Shown here in pieces: positions 24,861-39,404 of a stretch of 64,000 nt of DNA. The notes beneath the pieces are model-generated. The model searched no databases. It was not told the DNA's origin and saw nothing but the letters and a program-made list of their open reading frames with translations. The position numbers and the translations under genes are program-made. The DNA is from Prunella strophiata (lineage: Eukaryota > Chordata > Aves > Passeriformes > Prunellidae): contig JAZBQD010000015.1 of NCBI GenBank assembly GCA_036583965.1, positions 64,572,330 through 64,636,329 of the forward strand, read 5' to 3'. The stretch's first letter is position 1. Each line of letters begins with the position of its first letter.

Positions 24861-27490
24861 AGCAATACATGCAGTGCCAAACATACCCTAATGACCACTG
24901 GCTTAGCAAACAACATCTGCATGTCTTGTAATAAAAGCCTGATTGATAGCTGCCCAGTCTCAACTGAGCAGGTTTTGCCTAATAATTTGATCAAATTTGC
25001 TTTCTTGAAGGTTTTGTGCAATAGGCTGTAACTATACCTTTATTTTATATAGCTATGAAAATATTGTTACATAGAGGAATGTCAGAGTTTCAAAACAATC
25101 AAACTATGAGTTTGAAAATATCTGTGCAATTCTTGCCCTTTTCTTCATTGAAAAATTATGCATATGAAAAAGAGCCCAATAGAACTATAATGTGAATGAG
25201 CAGCAACACATAAAGTATCTTGTACCCTTCACATTTAATTGACTTTGAATCACAAGCAAAGTACATTTGGAATGAGCCCTTCTGCTTTTTATAGCAGACC
25301 ACTTATTGTTTCTGACTTCTTCTGCTAGTACTCATAGGTAACTTACTTTGATGGCATCTCTTGACAATTCATGCATCTACCTTTGTTTTAGGTACATGCA
25401 GTTTTGAGTTGCAGCCAGATGGTCTAGACAGATGATTAAAAAGTGTGAAATGATACACCAGAGCACTTACCTCCTGGTGTTCTGTCACATTGAACAAACA
25501 CTTAATGAAATCTGAAGTGTAATAGCTAAAAATACATACTGCAGTACAATGGACTTTCACACATCCTTCTGGGATTTAATTGTCTTTAAGTATGGCTTCT
25601 GAGAAAAGGTTGCCTTTTGATACTATTTCTGGACAAATTCCTAGTGAGCTGATGACCACGAGCTGGGTAAAGAACATAATTATTTATTCTGTGTTGGGAA
25701 TTTCATATCACTTTGGAAATTGTCCATAAAAATAGAACTGTTCTTCAGCATGGTTTGTTATTCACCACATAATTTGCTGACAACCTTGTTGAAGGCAATG
25801 CTTGCCAGAAATTAATTTTGAGGTCTTTTAATTCAAAATTTGAACCTTTTAATGAGATACGGCATGTGTGTTAAGCTTCTGCCTTTGGCCTTTAGAACAC
25901 AGCTCTTAGAATCAGATTTCTAGTGTACAATTACAAGTTCAGTATTTACCTTCCTAGAACATTTTGTAATCATTTATACTTGCTGTGCACTTGCTGGAAT
26001 GTTTGCAGAAAGCAACGTACAAAGGGCACAGACATACACACCATGAGTGTCCTTAGAACTTTGAATAAATATTCATCAAATATATTCACTTTTCATTCTG
26101 CTCCTCATGATATTAGATGTTACCAAAGCTAATATCAAAATATCAAAGGTGTGACAAATCTTCCAAAATGGTATTGAAATTATGATAGGTAGAGTTTAAA
26201 AGTACAGATCAGAAAGAGAGTAGATTTTAACTGAATAAACTTAGTAAAGTAAACAACTTGGAATTCTGTTCTGCTTCACTGCATATGAAATATTACTTGA
26301 TCCTGTTGGAATTTGAGCTGAGGGCTGTGGAGAACAGCTTTAGTAGAACTCTAAAACTCTGATCAGATCTTACTGCTCACATCTCCTCTGGTTTGTATTT
26401 GAGAAGAGATCACTTTCACAAGGACTAACTTATTGAAATGTGGTGGTGCAGGGTAACACAGAGGCTATTGCAATTTCTGTTTGTTGTGGATTGTATTTTT
26501 TCCAGCCATTAATAAAGCTTTCCAATTTTGCTGAATTTATAGAGTGCCTATACTCCCTAATGCAAGAGGATTATAGGTTAAATCTATGTCTAGTGAAAGA
26601 TTTATTCACTTAATTACATTTTTTCCCAAAAGGGGTTCATCACTATATAAGATAATACATGAATGTACCCAGGCTTTTATTTTAGCTTGAATACACTTTC
26701 AGAACTTTTGGATCCCAGTAGCAGTAATTCTAGATCATACTTTACCTTGAAATGTAATCAAGGGTAGAGGGCTTCCTTTTATGCAGCTGTGAGCATGTAA
26801 CAACACACATGGCCCTACACATTGACAGGAATTGCATCAGTATTGTCACAACCATTAGTTCTGCTAAAATGACCACACATTTGCCAGTGAAAACAAGAAT
26901 AATTAACCCCTTCCCTGAACAGCAGCAAAACTGGGAAATCATGTAGTGAGGAACAAATCTTTTGTCAGTGCATGAACATGGACAGTACTGTGAAATTATC
27001 CAAGTTTGAATGAGGCAACTTCAGTGTATCTGCATGTATTCAAGAAGAATGGGTATTGCTGCTTTTCTAGCTTAACACATGGTGTCAACCAAAGTGGTGA
27101 AAGGCTACAGAGCAGGTTTCAGTTGTCAGCTGCAACATGTTATTTTACTTTGGGTTTTTTTTGAGGTCACTGATACCTAGAATAGGAAGGAGAAAATTTT
27201 GCAAATTTTCTAAACTGTTAATCATCCCATTTAAAATAGCACTTAAAAGAAGTCAAACATGCTGAAGTTTTTTCATCCTGAGGTGTTGGGTTCTTTCTGC
27301 TTTTGTTCTGTAAAGAAACTTGAACTTAAAAAGTCAACTTAATCACTGTTTTGAAGATGTGATCTGTGGCTCTCTCCCACAAGATGCTGAGTATTTTGTT
27401 TCAGCTCAGCACGGTGTGTCATCTTGTGCATGGCAATATCCTAGTGCACATGAGTTGTCCTCTGCTCATTTTGAGAATCTTTCCCTGACC

Positions 27491-27541
27491 TGTTTTGTTT
27501 TTTTGTTTTGTTTGTTTGTTTTGGTTGGTTGGTTGGTTGGT
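27491..27541. repeat. Microsatellite (TTTG)n to (GGTT)n
   Basis: A T/G-only tract changes from TTTTG/TTTG units to five GGTT units at 27521-27541, consistent with point mutation of one unit followed by spread by slippage. Confidence 0.92.
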
Positions 27542-28733
27542 ATTTTTTTTGTAGATTTTTTTGGGGGGCTTTGCTATGCAGGGTGGCACACTTGGAATGC
27601 CATAAATAGGTTCCTAAGTATTACTTCTTCTTGTAATTTACTCTGAATTACAATTTAGATTGTAATTCAATGATGAATTTGCTTTCAGAATGTTTCCCAG
27701 AATATAGGCAAAATATGTGTGTATTTCCATATATGAATCAACCATCTCACATCTGGATTTCCTGACCTCCTGAGTCAGGTTTCTACCTCCTAGAGGCTAG
27801 ACAATGAAAAAAGAAATTCAAGGCAGCCACTACACTTTCTGACTCAGATTTTCTGCTTGGAAGCTCTACAAGATGAGATTGAAATGTAGAAAAATTATAT
27901 TAAATTGTGGCTGTTAGTACATGTTTTTAGTCACTTCTTATTTCTTGAGGTTTTCAGAAAGGAAGAGTTATTTCATATGCAACTTCAGGGCATGAATTTT
28001 CTAATCGATAGTGTCTTTAATTTATATCAGGATCAGCTAATGGGACACTTCAAACAACATTACTTTCAGTTTATAGTTGTCACGTCCATTTTGGTTTGAG
28101 CAGAATGATCCTCAGAAAAGATGGGAAGGATTGCAGCAAGTCACAAAATACTTCTTAGTTCTCTCTCACATATGCAGCATCTGGTTCCCTGAGTTGTATT
28201 CATATTTTGTCTTCAATTAATAAAGCAATGGCTTTTATATGGATGTTTTGTGATCCTATGGGTTTTAAGTTTCCTGTCAGCTTTTATTTTATGATTCTAA
28301 AAATGTCGCTTGTGAGCTCCTTAAAATGCTTTTATTGCTTCCTTTTCCCCTGATGTCGTAGATTGCCACCAACTTTGTTTTGAGGCTATCCCTCAACAGT
28401 CATTTATGCCTTGTTGCATCAATCATGTGTCAAACAGTTTCTCTGTCAACTGCCAGGAGCACTGGAAGCTCAATTGTCAGAATTTAAGGTGAATGAAGAG
28501 AGCCTTGACAGGCAGAAATGATGTTTCTCATATGAAAAAACATCCATTCATAGTTTCTGGGAAATCTCGGGACTGTCTGAGCCAACACAAGAATGTGGGA
28601 ACAGCATGCAGCAAGCAATCAGAAAAAGCCTTTCACTCTTAAGTATTTCTGTAATTATAGTCATCAAGATGGTTTCACTAAGAATTTGTGATACTGTGTT
28701 ATTTCTAACTCACAAGCAATCAGGTAGTCTGTA

Positions 28734-28764
28734 GTTCATACTTTGATTTTACCAAAGTATGAAC
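28734..28764. repeat. Perfect inverted repeat, 12-bp arms, 7-base loop
   Basis: GTTCATACTTTG (28734-28745) and CAAAGTATGAAC (28753-28764) are exact reverse complements around ATTTTAC. This is the strongest short hairpin I noticed in the window. It is too short for a microRNA precursor and has no flanking target duplication. Confidence 0.9.
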
Positions 28765-30658
28765 CTTACAGGTGCCAGGAGTTCATGTGCCGAGATATAC
28801 TGGCTGTGCTCTTCATATTATTGTCACTGCCCTTGAGGAAGTTTTTGCAGCTTTGTGTAAAATGCCTCAATACTTTTCCTAGGAAGCAGAATCAGGGCTT
28901 GTGCTGCTGAAATGGGACATCACATCACATGAAAAACAAATGGCAAATAAATGGTGGCCAGCTGTCTTCTGGGCTTCACTCTTGTGGCTTTTTCCCCACA
29001 GCAAGGTGAAGTACAGACTGCTGTTGAGGATAAGTCTGATTTGCTGGCATACCTATGCCACGTAAAATACTGTTGAAATAGATGAATAGATTTGTGTAAG
29101 CCCTCTGTATTTTGAAAGCAGACTGAGGTGATTTCAGATTACATCTTCATCTAAAGTAATTGCCAGACAAAAGCACAGTACTTGAAAAGCTACCCTTGAT
29201 GAAATAAGTCCTATATATTTGTGAGCATTTACCATGGTCCCTGTCACCATAGTAACTGAGACCCAGATTCACAAAATCATGTAATTCCCTCTTAAGCACC
29301 TGAGTTCCTCCAAAGTTCTGGGCCACATTTCTCAAGTAAATGTGAACTCACTGTACAGGTCTTTATGAATTGCAAAAATTATCCTTTCTTCATAATTCTT
29401 TTTTCCTTTTGAGCAAGAAAGCTCTGGCAGGGGGTCTGATGATTTTTTGTATTCAGACCGTCAGTCATACTGTGACAATACATTGTAGAGGTGGTTCCAA
29501 GAGGTTATACTGGAAACAGTTTCTGAGCTTCTGGATATTTGGAATCAGAGTACTTCATTATGGGTACATTTTGTGTAATTGACTTGTTTTCACATGAAAG
29601 CATTTTGTCTTTGTTTCCTTTCACCTTGTGTCTTGCAATTACTCCAGAGAAACATATTAATATTAAAGAATTTGCAATGCATGTGTGATCACTGATGTGA
29701 TCATACTTTATTTGTAGTTGATATGTTTCAAGATTAAGATCAAGGCCTTGTTTCAGAGCAGGAATTTGAGTAGAAACCATCAGATAGATCTCAGCATTGG
29801 GAAGATGTCTTCCAAGTGGTTCATCCTACCAGGGAGGTTGACTGCTATATTCTTCACAGGCTACAGACTCAAGCATATCCATTTTCTTATAAACTCAAGT
29901 CAGAGTGATTGACTCCTCAACCTTCTGATGGAAGATGGTGGAAAAAGATTGTTAGCCACGTGGGAGTGCTTGGGACCCACTCACCTTGTCAGAAGTGTTG
30001 TGCTTAGATCCCTGGCACTCTGGATTAGCTCAGGGATGAACTTGCTTGGAGCAGGTGTAGGGAAACTCTGGTACATGCGAGATGCACAGGCTTGTCTACA
30101 CACCTGCTCTCCTCCTGCCTTTCAAACCTACCTTAGTTCCAGGCAATAAGGGACTAATAATCTAAAAAAGGCTAAATAAGTAATGGTAGACACAGTGAGC
30201 ATATGCCTGTGCTTAACACACACACCACAGAATAAGCCATACTGTTGCTGGAGAATGTGAGAGCTTCTGGGTTATGCTTTTGCAGCTATGCTTCATTACT
30301 CATGCCTTACAGTCTAAAATATCAGGCAACATGCAAGTCAAGTTTACTTGATAGCAAATCCATTTTGTAAACCGGTCATGGACTCGTTGTCACATGTCCA
30401 TTCTCTGGCACCTACAGGAAAGGGATTGGACAGAGTGTCTGGGGTATGTGACACACTGTTTCAGGAAAAAATTGCTGTAATTTTTTAAATGGCTACAAAA
30501 CTACTACAAAAGAAAAAACAAACTACCATGGCTGAAAAGATCACACAAGCACACACTTTAAAGGCCAAATCTGATCTGGAAACAAATTCCACTAAATAAA
30601 AGTTAAACAAAGAATAATGTTTAAAAAAGACTGGAAGCAATGGTATATTATTTAAGGG

Positions 30659-30672
30659 AAAAAAAAAAAAAG
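30659..30672 (+). repeat. Poly(A) tract
   Basis: A run of 14 A. No recognisable retroposed body precedes it. Confidence 0.9.
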
Positions 30673-33237
30673 GCTAACTTATGAAGTTTTTTTAGTACTG
30701 TAAAGAATATTTAATTTCTTATCTGACATTACTTAAAAGGTTAGCCACTATAAAAACTTGAGAGTGTGGAACCATCAGAACACCTAAGTGCGATTTTTTT
30801 TTTTTCTGAAACAGCCTTTACAAATTTATATTTGTTATGCTTCTGAAAATAGCCAAGTTTTATGCTCCAGTTTCCAAGAATCAGAAAAGAAAATGTGTAG
30901 TAACTTCTGACCAGTTACCAGTAAATATCTCTGTGGCAGGTAGGCAGGCCTCATAGCAGTGATGCTTGCTGGCATTAGCAGCTTTAATTCAACACTGCAA
31001 CACTGAGTCTCCCAACAGGAGCTCAGAACATGTGGAAAGGTCAGAGATTAGAATTTACTAAGATTGGGAAGAGGGATGTTTGCACTCCAAAGATGCTGAG
31101 ATTAAGTTGGATGAGAATAGCTGTGTATGGTGCACAAGGCATTTGCATGCCTTTGGCATGCAGTGGAAGGCTTTGGAAATGTCCACAGTGAGACACCTTA
31201 TCCTAAATCAGACCTCTAGCTTAGGTCAGATGAGCTTCTTGATGCAGAGCTTGTGGTCTTAGGGGGCTCTAAAGAGAATTTGCTTGGGTCTCCACAGTGT
31301 AGATGTCTTACAGCGATACAAATTTCCATATGCACACCCTTGAATTTGTTCCTGTAGCCTGTGAATAGGATATTGCACATATTCGTAGTAGAAGTGCACC
31401 TCTGGCTGGTATTGTGCTGAATCGAGTGTTCATCATTGAAGCAAATCTTGTCGTGTTTGTTTCTGTTCATGGGATGCCTAAATATAAAACTTATGGTCTG
31501 TGGTAGGTAAGAGGAAAATACAGTGATTTTAGGTGTTTGGTGTAACTTATGAAGAAAATACTGAATTGAAAACATCTTGTGGTGAACTTGCCTAGACCGC
31601 CAGCTGAGGTGATATGGTAGTCCATGCACAAAACCTTCCTGTGTTTAACTTTGCTTCCTCCTAGTGACTCCTAAGATTTGCTGCAGAAATAGCTTGAATT
31701 CTAAGACATGAATGATTTAAAAACTGATTCATTTTAATTTGTATATTTTCAGTTGGACAATTTATTTGTGCAAATACAGTTTGAAATGTTTTTTCATGAC
31801 CTGTTTGATGTTTATGGCTAGTGCTCCTTAAATGGTTTCCTAAAATATGGGTTATTTTTTTACATTTCTTTCCTGGCTACTTGGATACCAGGTGGTGCAT
31901 TTTCCTTTAAAGAACCTATGGTTAAATTTTCAGAGTAATTTATGTTGGAATTAATGAAAATACTAGGTTTTCATGGGTGTTTTTACAAATCTTTGGCACT
32001 TGTTCAAGTACTGAAGTGAACAGATCTGGCTGGTCTTACTCAGAAAAAAATATCCACAAAGTGGTTTTAAAATCAGGTAGCTATTGATCTTCCCTCTCTA
32101 CACAGAAAAATAACAGTTAATTTCAAAGAAAACAGTTACCCAGGGGTTTTTGCCACGTTTAGAAAGTTACAGGCATTAGAGATTTCTGTCAGTGAGAGGA
32201 GATACAGTTGTGTGTTAGAACAAACTGTACCAACAGCACACTTGCAGCACCGGATTTTGTGGATTTTGTGAGTCCTTCTGACTGTTTTTGCTCTTTTGAT
32301 TACATGCAGAGCCATAATACCACCCTTATTTGTAGTTTGCTCTGTCAGGGTGCCAGGTGTGACACTGAACACCTTCTGCATGTGCACTTTGAAATGAGTA
32401 ATGAGGGTCAACACCTCTCAGTCAGGGTGTGTTCTTCTCATAGGCTTTGTTCATCAAAGCATCTTTTCCTGCAGGAAGATGTTTTGTGGCCACTAAAGAA
32501 CCCCTACCCTTCTGAAACTGTTGTGTGAGGGAAACTCCAGGCATTCTGCTGAGCTGCCAGCTTGGCACAGCTGGAGAGGGGATTTGTTTGGTGAGGACTG
32601 ACTATAACCCTTTGTAAGCAAACAGGTATTTCCACAGTGTGTCTCCAGTGAACTGGACAGGGGAATAAGTGAAGGGGATTATAATGCTTCAATGCAGATG
32701 GCTGAGTGTGAATGCCTAAAGAAAGTAATGCTTTCCAATAGAAGGGGGGGATTTTTCCATCACCTGCCCATGCCAAGTGGAACTTAGGAGGTGAATTCCA
32801 TGTAATATTTTTTTTTGTCTCCAGGGAGCAAATAAACAACAGTCATGTCAATGGGCAAGATCCTAATCACTCTTCTGCAAGTAGTAATGAGAAGAAGCTG
32901 GGTTCACAATGAGTGCCTTTCGAAGTAAAATGGTCAGAAAAGAAGTCTATGTGTATGTAACTACTGAGGATAAACAAGGCAGTGTGCAGCTGTTTCACAG
33001 TTAGCATGTACTCTGAAAAATCTAAATTTTGCCAGTATGAGAAAGAAAACTGAAACAGAAAAGGGGACTGACTGAGGAAACGTTGAGAGAAAACTCTAAA
33101 ATATTATTTATCTCACTGCTCTTTCTCATGCTGGTATTAATCCATGGGGAAATCCTTCAATTTAGTGGATCTCCACTGGATTAGCTGCCCAGGTTGCAGA
33201 TTATATGGTATAGATTGCTGATGAAAACATTGCTGTA

Positions 33238-33270
33238 AGAAAAAACAAACAAACAAAACAAACAAAAACC
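33238..33270 (+). repeat. (AAAC)n-type low-complexity tract
   Basis: Imperfect AAAC/AAAAC units run into CCCCAAACC. A similar tract lies at 62232-62275. Confidence 0.85.
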
Positions 33271-36193
33271 CCAAACCTAAACATTTACAAGGGCTTTTTT
33301 CCATTAAGTTATGTTTTGCTGAAGGGAGACAGGTTAGGTAAATTTTTTCTTGCTTGAATATATTTAATTCTTTAAAGAATTTATAGATTTATTTTGCTTT
33401 TATTTGAATTCAGAATTGACAATAAGAATGTAACTTGGTGCTGTGACATACTGGATTTAGACCTTGTCTTTATGAAATAAGATACAAAATATTTCCTTCC
33501 TGGAAAGCCTGCCTTTTTAATTTGTAAACTGGAACATTCCCTTCATGGATATAGATGCAAGCTGTCACTTCTGTCATCAACAGAAATTAAAGAAAATTTG
33601 GGTTGTATGTTAAGAAGTATATCCTTTTCTATGATATCCTTCTGTGCTGGCTTGAATGAGGATAGACACATCTTCTTTTTCTTTTTTCCCTGTATATGTA
33701 GAAAGAAAAACACCTACAGAACTGTTGCTGCACATGAAGTTAAGCCTGAAAAGCAGGTGTGAGCCCTGCCCTGTAACAAGCACAGCAGTTTACAAGACCT
33801 TAGGAACTCTCACTAAAGTTGGTGTTGGTTTGCTAGCTGCATCTGATTCTTGCTTAACAAATGGGGAATGTTAAAACGCTCTTACACAGAAATGTAGATG
33901 CAGCCACTGTCTACTTTGACTTGCACTTCTGTGCAGAAAGGATTAAAATGCCAGTTGCAGAATTTAAATTTAAAAAAAAAAAGTTACATTTAAACAAAAT
34001 TAAACAAAAGTATTTTCTGACTCTGATGTAATTTTTAAATTTCATTCTTACAAAACCTATTCATTAAACAGTAGCATGTTACATCTTTTCATAGTTTCCA
34101 TAAATCAGAAAACAATATGATGATATTTCCAAGGCCCAAGGTAGTCATCTGTCAATACAAGTCCAAACTGGATTTGTGAATCTGGGTAGCGTGACACTGA
34201 AAAAAATGCTAAAAAAAAAAAAATTTAGATGTAAATGTGCAGCTGAAAAGTTTCCTTTATGAAGTGCTACCTAAACTTGAATAGGTAACTATGCTTCTGT
34301 CTTTGAGTCTGAATCTCCTGTTAAAATGGCCATATGTCAATTTTTATAAGGATTTCTTTAGATAGATCAGCTACTGACTAGAGAATCATTTTACTCATAA
34401 TTATGAAAACTCATACAATCTAAATAAAATTGTGAATACAAATATAAAGCATATAAACCACAACCTCCTTGACTATATTTTGATATTGCCAACTAGAGAT
34501 AGAAATGTTTACATCAATTAGAATTAAAGTATGGAGGGAAAAAAACCTAACAATATAAGTTGCTTTTCAGCTTTTTACAGCTGTTTTCAGAAGGTAGATT
34601 TGAATAGAGAGAAATTGATGTAAAACATATCTTGGAAGTATTTTAAGCCTAGCAGCATGTCAATTATCTGAATTTTGGGAGGCTTGTAATGGAAATGGTG
34701 TAATATGGGAAAAAGTTTGTTTGCTACTGATCTGCTGAGAGCTACAAAGAGCTGTTGGCAAGGAGGAACACGGGGCTTCTTGCATGAGGCAGCCAGGCAG
34801 CAACTTTGGAGAGCATCTCTTTTGTCTAACTTTGGGTGTCACTGTGTCCCTAAGGTAGCTGAACAAACAGTATCCTTTACCTTCTGCAGAGCTGCCAGTG
34901 GCACTGTGGAGTGATAGTTCTAATTAAGCTATTAGCTCAGGCTTTTGGATTAGATAAGTTAGATAATGTGACTATTCCATCTAAATATATGACTTGATTA
35001 TGGAAATCTTTAAGTATAAAACTCATTACTAATTTTGTGTGTATTAAGTGTATAAAATGAGACAGCCAGCTTGGTTGGATTGAAAATTGACTTTCTTTGT
35101 CAGTGTTTACTTTGAAGTGGAAAGCATTTTAGCTCAGCTGTTATCATAAAGATACAAAAGTCTCCTGGCAACATTGAAAAATTATTAAACACCAGCTAAC
35201 AGAGAAGTCTAAAAATACAAACAAGCACAGGGAAGTGTGGTCAAGTGAAGGCATTTTCAGTGCCTTCTCTCTGAACAGGCTGCATGATCTATGTCATGAT
35301 CTGTGCTCCTGGGGGCATTAAGAGGACAAGGAGAAGAGGTGGCTGCTTGTGGTTGGCCTTCAATATTCTGCAAAGATGGAGCTTGCAGCTTCCCCCTCAC
35401 CTTGGCAGCCTGGCAGCAAGGGACTGGTTTCCTCAGCCTTTTGCCATCTTGCAAGTGATGGCACAGTGGTATCCATAGGTTTCATGAAACAATTACCCTC
35501 TTAGTCATTTCTTCCAAAGAGTCCTTTGAAAAGTGGGAATTTGTAATACTATAAAATGCTACTGCTCTTTGCAGCTGTCAGCTGTAGTAGATCAAGTTAT
35601 CAGTTTTCCACTGCAAGTCTTTAGTCCTGCTGCCAACGGAGACCTTATATATGGCTATAAATCTTTCTGGAGTGTAATAAAGGTGTACTGCATCTCACTG
35701 TAATGGGGAATGTCTTGCACAAAGACAGACAGCATTAGGAATTTTGTGTGTAATAGCTAGTGCTTCCCGATATCCGTGTCAAAACAGAGGATGTAGGACT
35801 GTGGGCTGCAGAAGTCATTGAGATGTATTGCAGTTTTCTATCCCTGAGCACTCTGATTTTATCATGGCAGTACTGCTCTAGTTCAAGAGTTTGTATATAA
35901 AATAATATTCTGAGGTTCTTGCAGATTTCTGGTCTGCACGTCAGAAGTCATTCTGGAGAAGAAAATTCCCTGAACTCAGTTGCTGTTTCTTTATTTATTT
36001 ATTTTCCTTTTCAAGTTTAGAAATAGTTCAATCAAAATGTAAGTCTGACCTGAAAAGTTCCACCTCTTTTGTAAGTACTGGAGTCATAGCAACTTTATAA
36101 GGCATTTGGAGACTTGAAATTCAATAGGTAGCTAATTTGACTCACAAAATAATCTATTTCCTATCTAAGTAAATTAGAAATACGGGCTGGTTG

Positions 36194-36226
36194 TTTCTCT
36201 AGTTCTAGGAACTAGAGCTAGAGAAA
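36194..36226. repeat. 33-bp imperfect palindrome next to A and T runs
   Basis: The outer arms TTTCTCTAG and CTAGAGAAA are exact reverse complements, and the centre around CTAGTTCTAGGAACTAG is nearly so. A run of 11 A (36231-36241) and a run of 20 T (36249-36268) follow immediately and can pair with each other. Confidence 0.85.
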
Positions 36227-36230
36227 TAAT

Positions 36231-36268
36231 AAAAAAAAAAATAGAGGGTTTTTTTTTTTTTTTTTTTT
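36231..36268. repeat. A11 and T20 homopolymer pair, 7 bases apart
   Basis: Eleven A are followed by TAGAGGG and then twenty T. The length of such runs is prone to sequencing and assembly error. Confidence 0.9.
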
Positions 36269-39200
36269 AAAAGCCTCTAATTTATTTGGAGACTTCTGAA
36301 AATTAACCCTAAAGCTTGATTTTTTTCATGTGAAAGTCAATTTTTGGTACTGAATTGAATAGATAATACATAAATGTTGTGTCAGAGATTTTATTTCAGA
36401 ACTGTTCTGCTATTTCTGAATTTGAATGAATTAAAACTAAATATAGTTAAAATACCAATGAGCTTTGTCTCACTCATTTATGAATTAAACATAGAGCTGT
36501 CACTATTTGTGAGGCTAAACAATCCAAAATAGTATTTATTGTTTTGTAGAATTCTGAAAATGTTTAATAGAAGCACTCACTGGCTCTGATATTCATGGCT
36601 GGATGACAGCATCCTGTTATTAAATCCCATTCCACCATTTTTGCATTCCAGCTATAGTCATTTATAGTCTTTTGGATAAATTAAGTACTGTGGTAAGCAA
36701 GTACAACTCCAATGGAGAACTCCAGGTGCTATTCTTATGCAAAATTTCACTTTTTACCCAGTGTGTCTCACCTTGCCTTGAGCCTGTGTGGCACAAAGAG
36801 GCTAAGTGGGGAGGAGAACAGAGAAATTATTGAGAGTAAAAAAGGAGCAGACTTGATAATAGCCTTCAGCTTGCTTTTTGTTGTTGCTCTTGTCAGCTGA
36901 CTCTTATGAAAAGATGTTTCATAGTAAAAATTTGCTCCTATCACCAAGATTTTTAGTTCAAAATGTATTCTGTGTGTACACATACATGTGAATACATAAC
37001 TTGTCCTATAGATCACAGAGGTAAAAATACACCAAGTTGGATACTTTGTTGTTGGTGGTGGTGATTTTTCTTGGAATTGCACAATCTTTTTGCAATTTTG
37101 TTTATATCAGTGTGATGATTCCAAAATCTATTCTCCATGACTGTAGAGCATGCAAAAAAAAAAGCCACATCAGATAATACATAAAATATTATGCCCATAA
37201 CCACAAAAACTCAACCTCCTTTTTAATCCACTTTTCACCATTCCTTTCCCCTAGAAACAGAGGTATAATGCTTTCCTTCTCTGTCCCTGAAGACAAAATT
37301 AGGACTCTTGCTTTTTTTGCTTTCCACCTTTTCTGTATCTAGGTAAATGGAAGGAAAGAAGAAGAAAGGCAGAATGATATCAGGACTGAAATTCAGGGCA
37401 TGGTTCTGAGTGTTAACCCTGGAGCCAGCTGGGTTAAGGGTTTCAGGTTCCTTCACTCAGGTGTCATGTATGACACACACGTGCTCCAGGCTGCAAAGCA
37501 GGTGGTGGAGGGAAAGGCTGCACAGCTTTGTGCAGGGGGAAAAGGGAGTGATTCAGTGGCCAGAGAGAGCAGGTCACAGCAATGAATGAGGCAGGCTGTC
37601 ACCTCAATACCCGATACAAAAACATCTGTGATTGTTCCTGTCTTCAGCCCTAACAGGGTTTCTAAACTCTAATGGAAAATTTGGTTTCTATGAGGATGGT
37701 CTTTAAAAATTATGTCCAGAGCTGTGAATGCTTGCAGCAACTATCCTTTGCAAGTCTGTTTCAGAAAGATTCTTACTAATTCTTTTAAATGGTTTCTTGG
37801 AATTTTTCAAGCCTAAATCCATGACCTGCTTCTTCATAAGAGTTGCAGTTTTTTTCTTCATTTCCAGAAGACAAAAAATACCTACCATTTGCATCAGTTT
37901 TCAAAAATTTAAGTTCTGAAGAAAGTCAAGTCTCATTTGGGCCTATGAATCCATCTGTTGCATCCTGTACTTCCCAGTACCATAAGAGTTTTCTTCAACT
38001 GAGAAAAGTATTCATAATATCATTTCAGTGGGCCTTTTTAGGGTAGTTTTTTAGTGCAAATCATCAAAGCCATTGCAATTGTTTCTTTTCCAGTGTTTAA
38101 TATTTGACTGCTGCACCCACCATCCAGCTCTAAAACCCTTTTCCTATAGCATTTATTTTTCAGACTGGATGAATAAAATGTTAAGGAATTTTACCACTGT
38201 CCTATGTTTCAGGATTTTTAACTTGAATTTGTCACATAATTGTTTGTGCAACTTATATTTAAATGCACTTCAATCTTCATTTTCTGCCTCTTCTAGAAAG
38301 GGAATATCCTGTTGTATAAAACATGCAAACTTTTAGTGATACACATTAGAAACCAGAGTTCATAGATTCTAAACGCTGGTCCTTATCTTGGAATTCCACA
38401 GATCAGAATGCCAGCTGCTTGGAGAGCATTTCTGAGCAGTAACATGTATGCTTTGGTTCAAATTTCTTTGCTCTGCTCCATTCACTGAAGCTCATGTCTC
38501 TTAGATTTTGGTTCCTTTTTCTGTTTGTTTTAGTAAGAGTTTTTTAAAGTTAATGCAGATAAAGTACATCAAGTGAAAAAGGTCAGAAAGGTGTCTGAAT
38601 TGAAGCTGTTCCTCAACCTCTGAAAAGACTCATCTTGCACACTGCAAACTGAAGTAGATGCAGAACTTAGCATGGGTACCACATCTGTGTTAGATGGGGT
38701 TCACAAAAGGTAGTTTAGAGCCAACAAGGTGCTGTCAAACCATCAAAGAATGTGTAATGTCTAGCATAGACATGCCTCCAGAGACCAGTTTCCTTTTCAC
38801 AGTCTGGTTCATTGGAAAACATCAGAGTTCTTCTGGTTTGGGCTACCTTTGTGGAGTACAGAGATTACAGCCTTATGTGCATAAGTCCCATGGAAATGTG
38901 TTTTTGCTTCTTTCTTTCTGTTTTTATTGTTAATAACATAAGCAAGGAGCAAAGCTGTTTGCTAAGGTTTCCCTGTTGAATACTGTGACCCTTAATTTGG
39001 ATGCCCACTATTTAAGTAGATTATCTTAACTGAAACATATTCTGTTTGCTCTAAATATTTTGTAAACTGAAAACCCTTATAATTTGCAAATAAAACTGGT
39101 CTCTGCGAAGGACAGTGTAATTTTAATTATATGCAAGCTTGATTCTGATCCCACTGAGGGACCAGACTGGCCACTCTATTTGGAGCCAGACAAATTGGCT

Positions 39201-39404
39201 TCTTAAGAACACAGCCACGTTCACTTCAACACTGAAAAGAGTCTCTTGTGGGCAGAATGATTCAGGTACCCTTGTTGAAGTTTATTGTACTGTTTGGCAA
39301 AACTTATCTACTTCTATTCATATCTGGTGTGAGAGTAGAACTTATGGTGAGTAAAACCAAAATATATCACACAGCAATAAAGGGGGAAAATCAGAAAATA
39401 AATG

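Larger units (their letters stand above)
24861..39404. other. Non-coding intronic stretch up to the MOCOS exon
   Basis: In about 14.5 kb I see no further transposon with confidence and no second MOCOS exon. Simple repeats at 27491-27541, 30659-30672, 33238-33270 and 36231-36268, and inverted repeats at 28734-28764 and 36194-36226, are listed separately. Frames of 104-137 codons on the minus strand (31216-31629, 32504-32839, 36768-37082) have no recognisable domains. Confidence 0.5.

Noticed and set aside
24504..25031. 175-codon + strand open frame
   Set aside because: Its first two thirds are antisense CR1; the rest is flanking intron.
29687..29704. Short palindrome TGATCAC...GTGATCA
   Set aside because: Arms of 7 bp are common by chance and it has no further structure.
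31216..31629. 137-codon open frame on the minus strand, the longest non-repeat frame outside the exon
   Set aside because: No recognisable domain, irregular composition, no splice-site or promoter context, and plausible by chance in 64 kb on six frames.
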